The notes: generated by a model not told the origin, from the sequence alone. A stretch of DNA of 64,000 nt from Pseudomonas sp. ATCC PTA-122608 (GCF_001952855.1 NZ_LPNO01000024.1:1-64000); one strand, 5' to 3'. Shown: positions 33,156 to 42,070, counted from the stretch's first letter. Program-made: numbers and translations.

Positions 33156-34499
33156 TCAGGCTCCCAACAGGCTTTGGCCGCAGACCCGCACCACCTGGCC
33201 ATTGACCCCGCCGGAAGCCGGATGCGCCAGCCAGGCAATGGTTTCTGCCACGTCGATGGGTTGCCCGCCCTGAGACATGGAATTCATCCGCCGCCCCGCT
33301 TCGCGAATCATCAGCGGGATCTTCGCGGTCATCTGGGTTTCGATAAAACCGGGAGCCACCGCATTCACGGTCACTTGCTGCGCCGCCGCCTGAGGTGCCA
33401 GACCTTGCACCAGACCGATCACACCGGCTTTGGACGTGGCGTAGTTGCTTTGCCCGAGGTTGCCCGCAATGCCGGAAATCGACGAGACACACACGATCCG
33501 CCCACCGGGGTTCAGGCCCTGGTTTTCCAGCAATGCGGTACTCAGGTGCAGCGGCGCTTCCAGGTTCACCGCCAGTACGCTGCGCCACGCCGCTTCGGTC
33601 ATCTTGGCGATGGTCTTGTCGCGGGTGATCCCGGCGTTGTGCACCACCACGTCGAATGCGCCGTGTTGGCTTATATGGGCTTGCAGTTGCTGCGCGGCGT
33701 CGGTGGCGGTGATGTCCAGCGCCAGTGCGCTGCCACCGACACTGCTGGCCGCCTGTTGCAGGGATTCCTGGGCCTGGGGCACATCCACGCAGACCACCTG
33801 CGCGCCGTCACGGGCCAGCACCTGGGCGATTGCCAGGCCAATGCCACGGGACGCGCCGGTGACCAAGGCACGGCGGCCGCTGAGAGGTTTGTCCCAGTTG
33901 ATGTCGGCTTGGGTGTCGACTGGTTTCTCAAGGCGCACCACCTGCCCCGAGACATAGGCCGAGCGCCGCGACAGGAAGAACCGCAGGCTGCTTTCAAGCG
34001 CGCCTTCGGCACCTGGGGCGACGTAGATCAACTGCACGGTGATTGCCCGGCGCAGCTCCTTGGCCAGTGAGCGCACCAGGCCTTCGAGGGCGCGTTGGGC
34101 GATGGCCTGGGGCAAGTCCTTGCACAACTCCGGCGCGGTGCCGAGCACCACCACCCGGGCGTGTTGGCCCAGGCGTTTGGCGTTGGCATGGAAGAATGCG
34201 TAGAGCTCGTCCAGTTGCTTGAGGTCGGCGATGTCGCTGGCGTCGAACACCGCGCCCTGGACTTTGACTGTAGAAGGCGCCTTGAGGGTCGCTGCGGTGG
34301 CGGGCACCGTGTCGGTGGCGCTGAAGATGCGCTGGATCTCAGCAGTCAGGCGCCCTGCCCCGGCGACGATCACCGGGTTGGCCAGGCCTTGTTGGCCGCT
34401 GCGATGACGTTGCAGCGCCAGGGGTTGCGGCAGGCCCGCGGTTCGGGCCAGCCAGCGGCCCCAAGGCGAATTGACGAATGAGAGGTAGCTGTCACTCAT
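33156..34499 (-). CDS. High-molecular-weight FabG-like 3-oxoacyl reductase
   Basis: At 447 residues this is nearly twice the length of ordinary FabG. The C-terminal SDR domain is complete: TGASRGIG at 214-221, the NNAG-equivalent VVHNAGITRD, and the catalytic Ser with YATSK (SSISGIAGNLGQSNYATSKA). The N-terminal 200 residues form a flavodoxin-like Rossmann half (PVIVAGAGRL) without an active site, as in mycobacterial FabG4. Such enzymes reduce or oxidise 3-oxo/3-hydroxyacyl-CoA with NAD(H). Position before MaoC and thiolase indicates (R)-3-hydroxyacyl-CoA dehydrogenase use in oxidation, or reversal toward synthesis. Confidence 0.83.
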   Translation of the reverse strand: MSDSYLSFVNSPWGRWLARTAGLPQPLALQRHRSGQQGLANPVIVAGAGRLTAEIQRIFSATDTVPATAATLKAPSTVKVQGAVFDASDIADLKQLDELYAFFHANAKRLGQHARVVVLGTAPELCKDLPQAIAQRALEGLVRSLAKELRRAITVQLIYVAPGAEGALESSLRFFLSRRSAYVSGQVVRLEKPVDTQADINWDKPLSGRRALVTGASRGIGLAIAQVLARDGAQVVCVDVPQAQESLQQAASSVGGSALALDITATDAAQQLQAHISQHGAFDVVVHNAGITRDKTIAKMTEAAWRSVLAVNLEAPLHLSTALLENQGLNPGGRIVCVSSISGIAGNLGQSNYATSKAGVIGLVQGLAPQAAAQQVTVNAVAPGFIETQMTAKIPLMIREAGRRMNSMSQGGQPIDVAETIAWLAHPASGGVNGQVVRVCGQSLLGA

Positions 34500-34522
34500 A
34501 AAAGGATCCTGTCGTAATTCTC

Positions 34523-34622
34523 TGTAGGAGCGAGCTTGCTCGCGAAAAACCGGAGAGCGCCGTTGGGTGTCAGGTTTCCCGCGTTATCGTTAACGACCTT
34601 CGCGAGCAAGCTCGCTCCTACA
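34523..34622. repeat. REP pair (type B)
   Basis: The unit is nearly identical along its whole length, spacer included, to 11625-11724. It sits between the FadE gene and the FabG-like gene. Confidence 0.95.
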
Positions 34623-34627
34623 GTGGG

Positions 34628-37165
34628 TCAGTTGACCGGCGCGTTTTCGCTTTGGTTGGCGCGGCGTTTGGCGGTCGGTTTGGCGGCCTGTTCCAGTGCC
34701 TGTTGGCGCTGTTGCAAGGCTTCCAGCAAGCCGAAGTCTTGCGGGAAGTCGTCCACCTGGATCGCGTGATCGCCGTATTCCACATAACGCGCCAGCAAGC
34801 TGTCTTCGTCGTCGCTGATCAGGTCCAGCGCCCGTGCCTTGACCCGCCACGGGGTAAACGCAGTACCGGAAATCGGCATCGGTTCGATCAGGCCTTGCTT
34901 GATCGCACCCTTAAGCCGCGCCTCAATCAGTTCCACTTGTGGCAACAGACGGAAGCCCAGTTCGCCATACGCAAGCTTGTCGATTTCCGGACGCGGAATG
35001 TAGGAATTGCCCAGCAAGCGGTCGCGGGTTTCCCCCGGCACTTGCACCAATTCCGCCACTTGCGCCAGCAGGCGATCCGACGGTTTGCGCAGTGGAATAC
35101 CAAACGGGAAGGTCAAGCCACGCACCACCACCGCTGCGGCTTTCGACGGATAGTTGTCGAGCACTTCAGCCAGGGCTTCATGGGCCCGCAGCAACGCGTC
35201 CTGGGCCGCCCAATGCACCAGCGGCAAATCTGCCTGGGGCCGGCCATCATCTTCAAAGCGCTTGAGCACGCAGGACAGGATGTACAGCTGGGACAGAATG
35301 TCTCCCAGCCGCCCGGTGATACTTTCCTTGCGCTTGAGGGCACCGCCCAGCACGCCCATGGAAATGTCCGAGATCAACGCCAGTACCACCGACAACCGAT
35401 TGGCCTGGCGGTAGTAGGACGCCAGCGCGGGATCGGTTTTGCCGGGCACGGAAATCAACCGCCCGCCCGTCAGCGAATGCACCGCAGCACGTACGGTATT
35501 GGCCAGCACAAAGCTCAGATGGCCGAACATCGCGCTGTCGAAATCCACCAGGGCCTTGCGCCGGTCGGTGTTGCGCGCCGCTTCCATCTCACGGAACACA
35601 TAGGGATGGCAACGAATCAGGCCCTGGCCGTAGATGATCAGGCAGCGGGTCATTATGTTCGCGCCTTCCACCGTTATGGCGATGGGGCTTTGCTGGTAAG
35701 CCCGGGCGAGAAAGTTGTTGGGCCCCATGCAGATGCCCTTGCCGGCCACAATGTCCATGCCGTCGTTGACGATGATCCGCGCCCGCTCGGTAACGTGGTA
35801 TTTGGCGATGGCCGAGATCACCGACGGCTTTTCACCGGCATCCAGCGACGCCACCGAGACCTTGCGCACAGCGTCGCAGGCATACAGATGCCCGGCCATG
35901 CGTGCCAGGGGCGCTTGCACGCCTTCGAACTTGCCGATGGGCAGGCCGAATTGTTTGCGCATCGCCGCATAAGCGGTGGTGCCGCGTACGGCCACCTTGC
36001 CCAGGCCGACGTTGGCCGACGGCAGCGAAATCGCCCGGCCAGCCGCCAGGCATTCCATCAACATGCGCCAGCCATTGCCGACTTGTTCGCGGCCACCGAT
36101 TACCCATTCCAGCGGAATAAATACATCCTTGCCGGTGGTTGGGCCGTTCTGGAACACGGCGTTGAGTGGCCAGTGACGCCGGCCGCTGTTCACGCCCGGA
36201 TGGGAAGTCGGGATCAGCGCACAGGTGATGCCCAGGGAGCCGGGCTGGCCGAGCAAACCGTCTGGGTCTTCGGCACGGAATGCCAGGCCGAGCACGGTGG
36301 CGATTGGGCCGAGGGTGATGTAGCGCTTATCCCAGGTCACGCGGAAACCCAGCACTTCCTCACCTTCGTGCAGGCCTTTGCAGACGATGCCCAGGTCTGG
36401 AATTGCCCCGGCGTCAGAGCCGGCATACGGGCTGGTCAGGGCGAAACACGGGATGTCTTCGCCACGGGCCAGGCGTGGCAGGTAATAGTTGCGCTGGGCG
36501 TCAGTGCCATAGTGCAGCAGCAGTTCTGCCGGGCCCAGGGAGTTGGGCACCATCACCGAAATCGCCGCCGCCGAGCAACGGGTCGAGAGCTTCATCACCA
36601 CTTGCGAATGCGCATAGTGGGAGAAGCCTTTGCCGCCATATTGCTTGGGAATGATTATGCCGAGGAAGCCGGCATCCTTGGTGTACTGCCAGCCTTCGGG
36701 GGACATGTCTTGCCAGACCTGGGTGGTTTCCCAGTCGTTGGACATGTCGCACAGGGTCTCCACTTCGTTGTCGAGGAAGGCCTGTTCTTCAGCGCTGAGG
36801 CTCGCCGGTGCGGCTTGCAGCAGGCGCTCCCAGCGCGGTTTGCCGCTGAACAGCTCGGCGTCCCACCACACGGTGCCGGATTCGATGGCAGCGCGCTCGG
36901 TGTCGGACATCGCCGGCATGATGCTGCGGAAAAGGCCCAGGGCCTTGCTGGTCAACAGCGCACGGCGCAGGGGTTTGATCGTCAGCAGCAACGCGGGCAA
37001 TACCACCAGCAACGCCACCACGCTGGCGCCGAAACCGGCCACCACGCTGAACAGGTAACCGACCGCCAGCCAGACCAGGCCGGCACCCAGCCAGAAGGTG
37101 GCAGCGGCTTGTCGATACGCCAGGGCAATCGCTGCTGCGAGTCCCGCCAATAACCAGATAACCAT
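34628..37165 (-). CDS. fadE: Acyl-CoA dehydrogenase, FadE type
   Basis: The 845-residue product matches FadE of gammaproteobacteria in length and layout: two or three N-terminal hydrophobic segments (VIWLLAGLAAAIALAYRQAA, then GASVVALLVVLPALLLTI) that hold it at the membrane, an acyl-CoA dehydrogenase core with CFALTSPYAGSDAGAIPDLG and VEGANIMTRCLIIYGQGLIR, and a DUF1974 C-terminal region. It performs the first oxidation of beta-oxidation. ATG 37165 follows AGAGGT; the open frame to 37240 lacks a ribosome site. A TTCAA-N8-TTGAA palindrome lies about 100 bases upstream. The C-terminus ends in a basic tail (AKPTAKRRANQSENAPVN). Confidence 0.92.
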   Translation of the reverse strand: MVIWLLAGLAAAIALAYRQAAATFWLGAGLVWLAVGYLFSVVAGFGASVVALLVVLPALLLTIKPLRRALLTSKALGLFRSIMPAMSDTERAAIESGTVWWDAELFSGKPRWERLLQAAPASLSAEEQAFLDNEVETLCDMSNDWETTQVWQDMSPEGWQYTKDAGFLGIIIPKQYGGKGFSHYAHSQVVMKLSTRCSAAAISVMVPNSLGPAELLLHYGTDAQRNYYLPRLARGEDIPCFALTSPYAGSDAGAIPDLGIVCKGLHEGEEVLGFRVTWDKRYITLGPIATVLGLAFRAEDPDGLLGQPGSLGITCALIPTSHPGVNSGRRHWPLNAVFQNGPTTGKDVFIPLEWVIGGREQVGNGWRMLMECLAAGRAISLPSANVGLGKVAVRGTTAYAAMRKQFGLPIGKFEGVQAPLARMAGHLYACDAVRKVSVASLDAGEKPSVISAIAKYHVTERARIIVNDGMDIVAGKGICMGPNNFLARAYQQSPIAITVEGANIMTRCLIIYGQGLIRCHPYVFREMEAARNTDRRKALVDFDSAMFGHLSFVLANTVRAAVHSLTGGRLISVPGKTDPALASYYRQANRLSVVLALISDISMGVLGGALKRKESITGRLGDILSQLYILSCVLKRFEDDGRPQADLPLVHWAAQDALLRAHEALAEVLDNYPSKAAAVVVRGLTFPFGIPLRKPSDRLLAQVAELVQVPGETRDRLLGNSYIPRPEIDKLAYGELGFRLLPQVELIEARLKGAIKQGLIEPMPISGTAFTPWRVKARALDLISDDEDSLLARYVEYGDHAIQVDDFPQDFGLLEALQQRQQALEQAAKPTAKRRANQSENAPVN

Positions 37166-37260
37166 GGGGATACCTCTACTCAATTCAGGGTACGGCAAAC
37201 GCCCGGGCAGATCGGAATGACCTGTGACGTAAAGCCACACTACAAACTTGAAAAGATAAA

Positions 37261-37278
37261 TTCAAATTTTGTTTTGAA
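37261..37278. promoter_or_regulatory. Candidate operator upstream of fadE (TTCAA-N8-TTGAA)
   Basis: AATTCAAATTTTGTTTTGAA lies in an AT-rich stretch between fadE and fadL. The same arms and 8-base spacing occur upstream of alkB at 41899-41920, suggesting a common regulator. It does not fit the GAAAC-N4-GTTTC pattern of PsrA. Confidence 0.4.
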
Positions 37279-37366
37279 ATTTTTATTTAATGTTTTAACG
37301 AAAAAATAGCGGCTGAACAAAGTCAGCCTTGCAGGTTAAGCGCAAGGAATCGAAATCGGACGACAG

Positions 37367-37409
37367 CGTGGAGCCGGGCAGCAAGATGCGCTGGCTGCCC
37401 TTCTCCACG
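37367..37409 (-). terminator. Hairpin downstream of fadL
   Basis: A two-part stem, CGTGGAG/CTCCACG outside and GGGCAGC/GCTGCCC inside, separated by a CC/TT internal loop, with an 11-base loop. It starts 17 bases after the fadL stop on the minus strand. No U-run follows, so it may end or protect the transcript rather than act as a classic terminator. Confidence 0.4.
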
Positions 37410-37425
37410 ACTGCCCTCGACAACC

Positions 37426-38871
37426 TTAGAACTTATAGGTTGCCGACAAGCTGACCACATCCCCTGAGGATTCAGCCTCGCCATCCAACTGCGCCCCACC
37501 GAGACGATCAACGTTCTTGGTCTTCAGGTTGACCTTCTGCACGAATTGGTGCGAGTACGCGGCATCCACCGACAGGCCAGGAACCGCCTTGATGTCATAA
37601 CCGGCACCAAAGGCCAGGAAGTAACGGTCACCGTCCGGGATTCGCGGGTCACGGGTGGAGTTGCGGGTAGGTGTCTGGTCGTAAGCCACACCAGCGCGCA
37701 GGGTGAGTTCGTCGGTGGCTTTGTAGTCGCCGCCAATCGAGGTCATCCAGGCGTTTTTGTAGTTGTAGGGAATGGCAACAATGGTGGTGCCTTGGGACTT
37801 GAGCGTCAGGTCCTGGAAGGAAGACCATTCAGTCCAGGTGGCACTCACCCCCAACGTCCAGCGGTCGTTGAACTGGTGAACCCAGTCAATCGACGCGGTC
37901 GCCGGGATATCCAGTTGGGTACTGGCGTGGGCACCGTCCGGGAACAGCTTGAGACCCGGGTAGGCGATTTCAACCAGGGTTTCGCCGTTTGGACCGATCG
38001 GATTGGTCATCGCGTTACGGCCGATGGCATCGGTGTAGATATTGTATTTGCCGGTCATCTTGTTTTTGATCTTGGCGTGATAGTTCAAGCCAAGTGTGTC
38101 TTGCAGCGTCGGCTTCCAAACCACGCCACCAAACCAGCCCACAGAGATGTTATCGACTTTCACACGCATCAGGGAATGCCCCAGCCCCGTGGGGAAACCC
38201 GAGCCTCCCAGCCCAGGAGAAACATCCGCAGCGGCCAGCAAATCAATGTTCTGGCTAACAAACCCTTGACTGCGCTGGACGATGGCACCACCACCGACCG
38301 AGAACTGATCATTCACCTTGAACGACAGGGAGCCGGTCAGACCAATGGTCTCGATTTTGGTATCGACCGCGAAATCCCGCAGTTTTGAATCTTCGTTCCA
38401 GGTGGTTTTCATACCCTGCGGTACGACTTGGCTGAGACCAAAGGCGAAACGGTCGCCCATGGGAATCACCAGAAAGCCGGTTGGCAGCCAAGCAGTGAAG
38501 CCGCCTTGCCCGCCATTATTATTGTTAAGGGCCGGGTCGCCTGTATTGCCCAGGTCATCCAGTACGGGCGTATTGGTCACCGGGTTGCCCGCGTAGTCAT
38601 AGGCCTGGCCGCTGTATTTGATCTTGACCCGAGCGTAGTCAACGGTCTGTTGCGCGATGGTTGAATCGATAAAGGCCATGGCTGCCGGGTTGTTGTACGC
38701 GGCACTGGGGTCATTTTTGAACAGTGAACCGCCACCAAACGCACGACCCCATCCAGGCGCGCCGTAGGTCGGTGTGGAGAACCCACCCGCCTGGACTTGC
38801 CCCGCGGTCATCAAGCCCCCCAACAGGGCCAGTCCCAGTAACGTGTGAGCGTGTTGTTTCTTATTGTTCAT
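37426..38871 (-). CDS. FadL/OmpP1-family outer-membrane hydrocarbon transporter
   Basis: The 481-residue product has a signal peptide (HTLLGLALLGGLMTAGQVQA) and the FadL N-terminal plug: after AGGFSTPTYGAPGWGRAFGG comes NDPSAAYNNPAAMAF, the NPA motif region. The rest is a beta barrel ending in an aromatic residue (SLSATYKF). These channels move fatty acids, alkanes or aromatics across the outer membrane by lateral diffusion. Next to alkB, praA/praB and fadE, an alkane or fatty-acid substrate is likely. AATAATAATAAGGAG at its start is a CA motif joined to the Shine-Dalgarno, one of the best in the window. Confidence 0.88.
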   Translation of the reverse strand: MNNKKQHAHTLLGLALLGGLMTAGQVQAGGFSTPTYGAPGWGRAFGGGSLFKNDPSAAYNNPAAMAFIDSTIAQQTVDYARVKIKYSGQAYDYAGNPVTNTPVLDDLGNTGDPALNNNNGGQGGFTAWLPTGFLVIPMGDRFAFGLSQVVPQGMKTTWNEDSKLRDFAVDTKIETIGLTGSLSFKVNDQFSVGGGAIVQRSQGFVSQNIDLLAAADVSPGLGGSGFPTGLGHSLMRVKVDNISVGWFGGVVWKPTLQDTLGLNYHAKIKNKMTGKYNIYTDAIGRNAMTNPIGPNGETLVEIAYPGLKLFPDGAHASTQLDIPATASIDWVHQFNDRWTLGVSATWTEWSSFQDLTLKSQGTTIVAIPYNYKNAWMTSIGGDYKATDELTLRAGVAYDQTPTRNSTRDPRIPDGDRYFLAFGAGYDIKAVPGLSVDAAYSHQFVQKVNLKTKNVDRLGGAQLDGEAESSGDVVSLSATYKF

Positions 38872-38881
38872 GCGGCACTCC

Positions 38882-38892
38882 TTATTATTATT
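38882..38892 (-). promoter_or_regulatory. Candidate Hfq/Crc CA motif before fadL
   Basis: Minus-strand AATAATAATAA runs directly into GGAG of the fadL ribosome site. Confidence 0.5.
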
Positions 38893-38973
38893 TACACCCG
38901 GCCCCTGCCGGTGGGTCGTATAACCACAGAACGTCTTTCAAAGAACGCCTGTCCTGGAACGGTGTATCGGTAT

Positions 38974-39168
38974 TCAGGGATTGCGGGTGAGCGAACCGGT
39001 CAGCGTGGCGTTCAACGACACCAGGGTGCAGTGGCCATTCATGGCTTGACGGGTTGCGCTCAACACGTGGGTCCTGTTCTCCCCGACGGACTCAGACCAC
39101 AGGTCATCGGGGCTTGAAAGTATCCAACCGGCTCCACCGGTGGTTTCCCCAACCGGTGCCTCACACAA
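38974..39168 (-). pseudogene. Degenerate 3' remnant of a praB paralogue
   Basis: The last 32 codons (THVLSATRQAMNGHCTLVSL, then NATLTGSLTRNP and stop) align without gaps to the end of the neighbouring PraB-like protein (TKTLSAANQALTGNCTVVSL, then a slightly shorter tail ending TVNP and stop). Upstream of that the homology is lost: the ORF has no signal peptide, and its ATG lies inside the hairpin that follows the praB stop. The simplest reading is a third tandem copy reduced to its C-terminus. The gap 38872-39214 holds nothing else I can support. Confidence 0.55.
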
Positions 39169-39177
39169 GGCACCGGT
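39152..39177 (-). terminator. Perfect 10-bp hairpin after praB
   Basis: ACCGGTGCCT and AGGCACCGGT with loop CACACA lie 38 bases after the praB stop. No T-run follows on the minus strand (GGGGAAACC), so it is a terminator-like or RNA-stabilising stem. Confidence 0.4.
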
Positions 39178-39214
39178 CTTTGAACGGGGTGATCAGCCCT
39201 TTACGGAGTCGCGC

Positions 39215-39700
39215 TTACGGGTTAACGGTCAGCGTTGGGGCAACAACACTCAGCGAAACCACGGTGCAGTTGCCGGTCAGCGCCTGATTGGCTGCCGAAA
39301 GCGTTTTGGTGCCTGGCGTCCAGGTCACAGCGATGGTGGTTGGGCCGCAGTTGGTGGCCGGGATCGAGGTGATCTTGTAGCCGACGTTGGTGACGCTACC
39401 GGTGGTACCCGTTGCAGCCGTCAGTACCCAAGGCAGGTTGGTCAGTGTTGGCAGGCCACACAGACCGCCACCGGTCAGGGATGCACCGTTGATCGAGGCC
39501 ACGCCACCGCTAACGTTGCCGGTAAAGGTGATGCCGCAGGTCACGGCTGCACCGAAGGACGAAGGCGACTTCACGACGATGGTGCCGGCGCTGGTCGAGA
39601 ACGGACCATCCGGTGAGATGGAGGCCGCACTTGCCATGGAAGCTGCGCCGAAGCACATTGCGAAAGAAGTTGCACAAACGAGGGTTTTCAAGCTTTTCAT
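39215..39700 (-). CDS. praB: PraB-like alkane oxidation activator protein, secreted
   Basis: The 161-residue product has a clear signal peptide (MKSLKTLVCATSFAMCFGAA, cleaved near SAA) and a low-charge, Gly/Ser/Thr-rich beta-type mature part with paired cysteines (VTCGITFTG, LCGLPTLTNLPWVLTA, NCGPTTIAVTW, GNCTVVSL). This corresponds to the secreted protein activator of alkane oxidation (PraA/PraB) known in P. aeruginosa, which promotes growth on hexadecane, probably by emulsifying the substrate. It shares order and spacing of motifs with the next gene, so the two are tandem paralogues. AAAAACAATG at the start resembles a CA motif. Confidence 0.75.
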   Translation of the reverse strand: MKSLKTLVCATSFAMCFGAASMASAASISPDGPFSTSAGTIVVKSPSSFGAAVTCGITFTGNVSGGVASINGASLTGGGLCGLPTLTNLPWVLTAATGTTGSVTNVGYKITSIPATNCGPTTIAVTWTPGTKTLSAANQALTGNCTVVSLSVVAPTLTVNP

Positions 39701-39831
39701 TGTTTTTCCTCACATGTTATGGCGAGTCGTTTCGCCAGGGGTAATGGCCATGATCGAGAGGTCACGGTGAATCTGCAGAACTTCCCTTTCCAGCCAAATT
39801 TCAATTCAATTACCGCTACAACGCCTAACTG

Positions 39832-40326
39832 TTACTCAACAACTTTGAAAGTCGGCGGCATCTTGATCGACACCGTTTTAATCGTGCAGTCTTCGCCGAT
39901 AGGCACATTGGCAGCCTCTAACTTGCCGGTGGCGTTATCCCACGTGCCATCGGCGGTAGAAGGTCCGCATTTACCGCCCAAACCAAAGGCGTGCACATCG
40001 ACGGCGATCTTCGACATCGAGCCGCTCTTGGTATCTTTCGCCACCAATACCCACGGCAAGTTGATCGCTTCCACCCGGCTGCACTTGAGGCCGCCGTCGA
40101 ACTCGACTTTATCGACGTTGACCGACGAGCCATCCGCCGCCACCTTGCCGGCGACCTTGATGGTGCAGTCCGCGCTGATCAGCGCGCCCTTGGAAAAGCT
40201 GATGGGGCCCTGAGCAGTAAACGCGCTGCCGGCGGGTTCGATACGGGCGGCCTGGGCCTGGTGGTAAACGATCAGGCCCAGGGCGGCCAATACAATGTGC
40301 GTGGTGAACTTGGCAGGATTTTGCAT
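39832..40326 (-). CDS. PraA/PraB-like alkane oxidation activator paralogue, secreted
   Basis: A 164-residue protein with a signal peptide (FTTHIVLAALGLIVYHQAQA) and a mature part that follows the PraB layout: P-x-G then FTAQG, ADCTIKVAG, LKCSRVEAINLPWVLVA, KCGPSTADGTWDNATGKLEA and EDCTIKTVSI, ending PPTFKVVE. The NLPWVL segment and the four-cysteine spacing are shared with PraB, but this copy is more charged. ATG 40326 is chosen because GGAAGGA lies upstream and a signal peptide results; the open frame to 40437 adds an implausible leader. It lies between alkB and praB and would act outside the cell on alkane access. Confidence 0.68.
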   Translation of the reverse strand: MQNPAKFTTHIVLAALGLIVYHQAQAARIEPAGSAFTAQGPISFSKGALISADCTIKVAGKVAADGSSVNVDKVEFDGGLKCSRVEAINLPWVLVAKDTKSGSMSKIAVDVHAFGLGGKCGPSTADGTWDNATGKLEAANVPIGEDCTIKTVSIKMPPTFKVVE

Positions 40327-40472
40327 GGTGTACGTCCTTCCCTTAATTTTATTTTTGTTCGGGTCAAACAACTTTCTTGCAACTAAGCCGTACTCGAAAC
40401 CGGTAAAGCCTGGGCGATGAAAACCTGCGCGATACACAGATCCCGAGTACGTCCTACGACTGACCGCTTACG

Positions 40473-41753
40473 TTAGAAGGGTTTGGTGGTGTTGCTGTAC
40501 TTCTCCATGTACTTCAAACGTTGTGAAGGTTGAAGATTGGTCAGGGTAATATCCCCGGCATAATGATTAAGGACTCGGTGGTCCATGCGTCGTCGCCACA
40601 AGTACGGCACGTAAGCCCAGACAATCATGCTGGCATAGCCGTATGGCAGTTGCGGCGATTCATCAAAGTGACGCAGGGATTGATAACTTCTGGTTGGATT
40701 GGCGTGATGGTCGGAGTGCCGCTGCAGTTGGAACAGAAAGATATTGGTCACAATCCGATTGCTGTTCCACGAATGCCGGGGCGAGCAGCGTTCATAACGC
40801 CCGTTCGGCAACTTCTGGCGCTTCAGGCCGTAGTGTTCAACGTAGTTCACCACTTCCAGCAGCGAGAAGCCGTAGATGCCCTGGATGATCAGGAACGGAA
40901 TCACTGCCGCACCGAGCCAGGCGATCATCGCGCCCCACAACACCACGCTGTACATCCAGGCGCTGAGCACGGCGTTCTTCCAGTGCCAGGCCGGCAGGCC
41001 GAGTTTGCGCAGGCGTTCACGTTCCAGGTTCCATGCCGAGCGGGCGCTGAACCAGACCGAGCGCGGCAGGAAGGCCCAGAAGCTCTCCCCCAACCGCGAA
41101 CTGGCCGGATCTTCCGGGGTGGCAACGCGTACGTGGTGGCCACGGTTGTGTTCGGTATAGAAGTGCCCGTAGAAAGTCGGTGCCAGGGTGATCTTGGCCA
41201 GGATGACTTCCAGCAGGCGCGGTTTGTGCCCCAGCTCATGGGCGGTGTTGATGGCGATGCCGGTGGCGGCGCCAGTGGACATCGCCATGCCCAGGTAGGT
41301 GAACCAGCTGATTTCGCCGTGCAGTTGGGTGCGGGCCGTGATGTATGCGGCAGTTTTAGCCAGCCAGCTCGACGGGTCCAGCGCAGCGGTGGCGTGCAGC
41401 AGACCGCCGCTGATGATCCAGTCGATCCCGCCTGCCGCCAGCCACCCGGTGACCAGCACCGAGGCGATGACAAACAGCACGCCGGTGTAGACGATCCAGC
41501 GGTAGTAGCTTTGGGATTCGAGGTTGCTGACGGCGGATTCCGGCGGGTTGCTGACATCTTCACCCAGCAGGCCGTCGATCAATGGGATCAGGCCGAAGAT
41601 CACCAGAACGCCAACCCACCACAGTTGTTGCACACCGGTGGTGATGGCCAGGGTGCCTGAGAGCAAGGGGGTTGCCAGGGGCATGATGCCGAGCCACCAC
41701 AGGTGGCGCTTGGCGTCGGTCCAGACGTTCGGGGCGGCCAGGGTCTGATTCAT
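40473..41753 (-). CDS. alkB: Alkane 1-monooxygenase
   Basis: The 426-residue integral membrane di-iron hydroxylase has all conserved His boxes: HELGHK (172-177), EHNRGHH (201-207), LQRHSDHH (343-350) and the NYVEHYG signature (303-309), with about six hydrophobic helices. It hydroxylates the terminal carbon of n-alkanes using electrons from rubredoxin; no rubredoxin or rubredoxin reductase gene lies in the window, so these must be elsewhere. ATG 41753 is preceded by GGAGG at ideal distance; the open frame twelve codons upstream is not needed. It heads a leftward series praA, praB, fadL, fadE. An inverted repeat at 41899-41920 may control it. Confidence 0.95.
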   Translation of the reverse strand: MNQTLAAPNVWTDAKRHLWWLGIMPLATPLLSGTLAITTGVQQLWWVGVLVIFGLIPLIDGLLGEDVSNPPESAVSNLESQSYYRWIVYTGVLFVIASVLVTGWLAAGGIDWIISGGLLHATAALDPSSWLAKTAAYITARTQLHGEISWFTYLGMAMSTGAATGIAINTAHELGHKPRLLEVILAKITLAPTFYGHFYTEHNRGHHVRVATPEDPASSRLGESFWAFLPRSVWFSARSAWNLERERLRKLGLPAWHWKNAVLSAWMYSVVLWGAMIAWLGAAVIPFLIIQGIYGFSLLEVVNYVEHYGLKRQKLPNGRYERCSPRHSWNSNRIVTNIFLFQLQRHSDHHANPTRSYQSLRHFDESPQLPYGYASMIVWAYVPYLWRRRMDHRVLNHYAGDITLTNLQPSQRLKYMEKYSNTTKPF

Positions 41754-41898
41754 GGCAACCTCCGTACGAGGCAGGTAGGCAGGGAGCAAAAATCAACACT
41801 GAACAGGTACACGGAGCGATGACTGCTCCGAGAATTCAACCATGCGATAAAAGGCGTTTTTTTCATTATTTTATTCGCTCTTAGGCATTTCAAAAATT

Positions 41899-41920
41899 AT
41901 TTCAAATTAGACATTGAAAT
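41899..41920. promoter_or_regulatory. Candidate operator upstream of alkB (TTCAA-N8-TTGAA)
   Basis: ATTTCAA, 8 bases, TTGAAAT form a perfect 7-bp inverted repeat about 150 bases before the alkB start. Arms and spacing match the site before fadE. The rest of 41754-42070 is AT-rich with no gene. Confidence 0.45.
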
Positions 41921-42070
41921 ATTTTTTTAAATAAATAGCGCGGAATCGTTAGGTCGTCAACTAAATTCTTGAACCCTTATGAACGTGACCGGGCAGTCTC
42001 TTTTTCAGCCGATTGGTCAGGTGTCTAGGGCAAGCATTGACGGGGTCGAACCGCGAGTTCAGTCGCACAA

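Noticed and set aside
34652..37153. 833-codon ORF antisense to fadE
   Set aside because: Shadow frame; FadE on the minus strand has full family architecture.
37261..37278. PsrA-type fatty-acid operator
   Set aside because: Arms TTCAA/TTGAA with 8-base spacing do not match GAAAC-N4-GTTTC.
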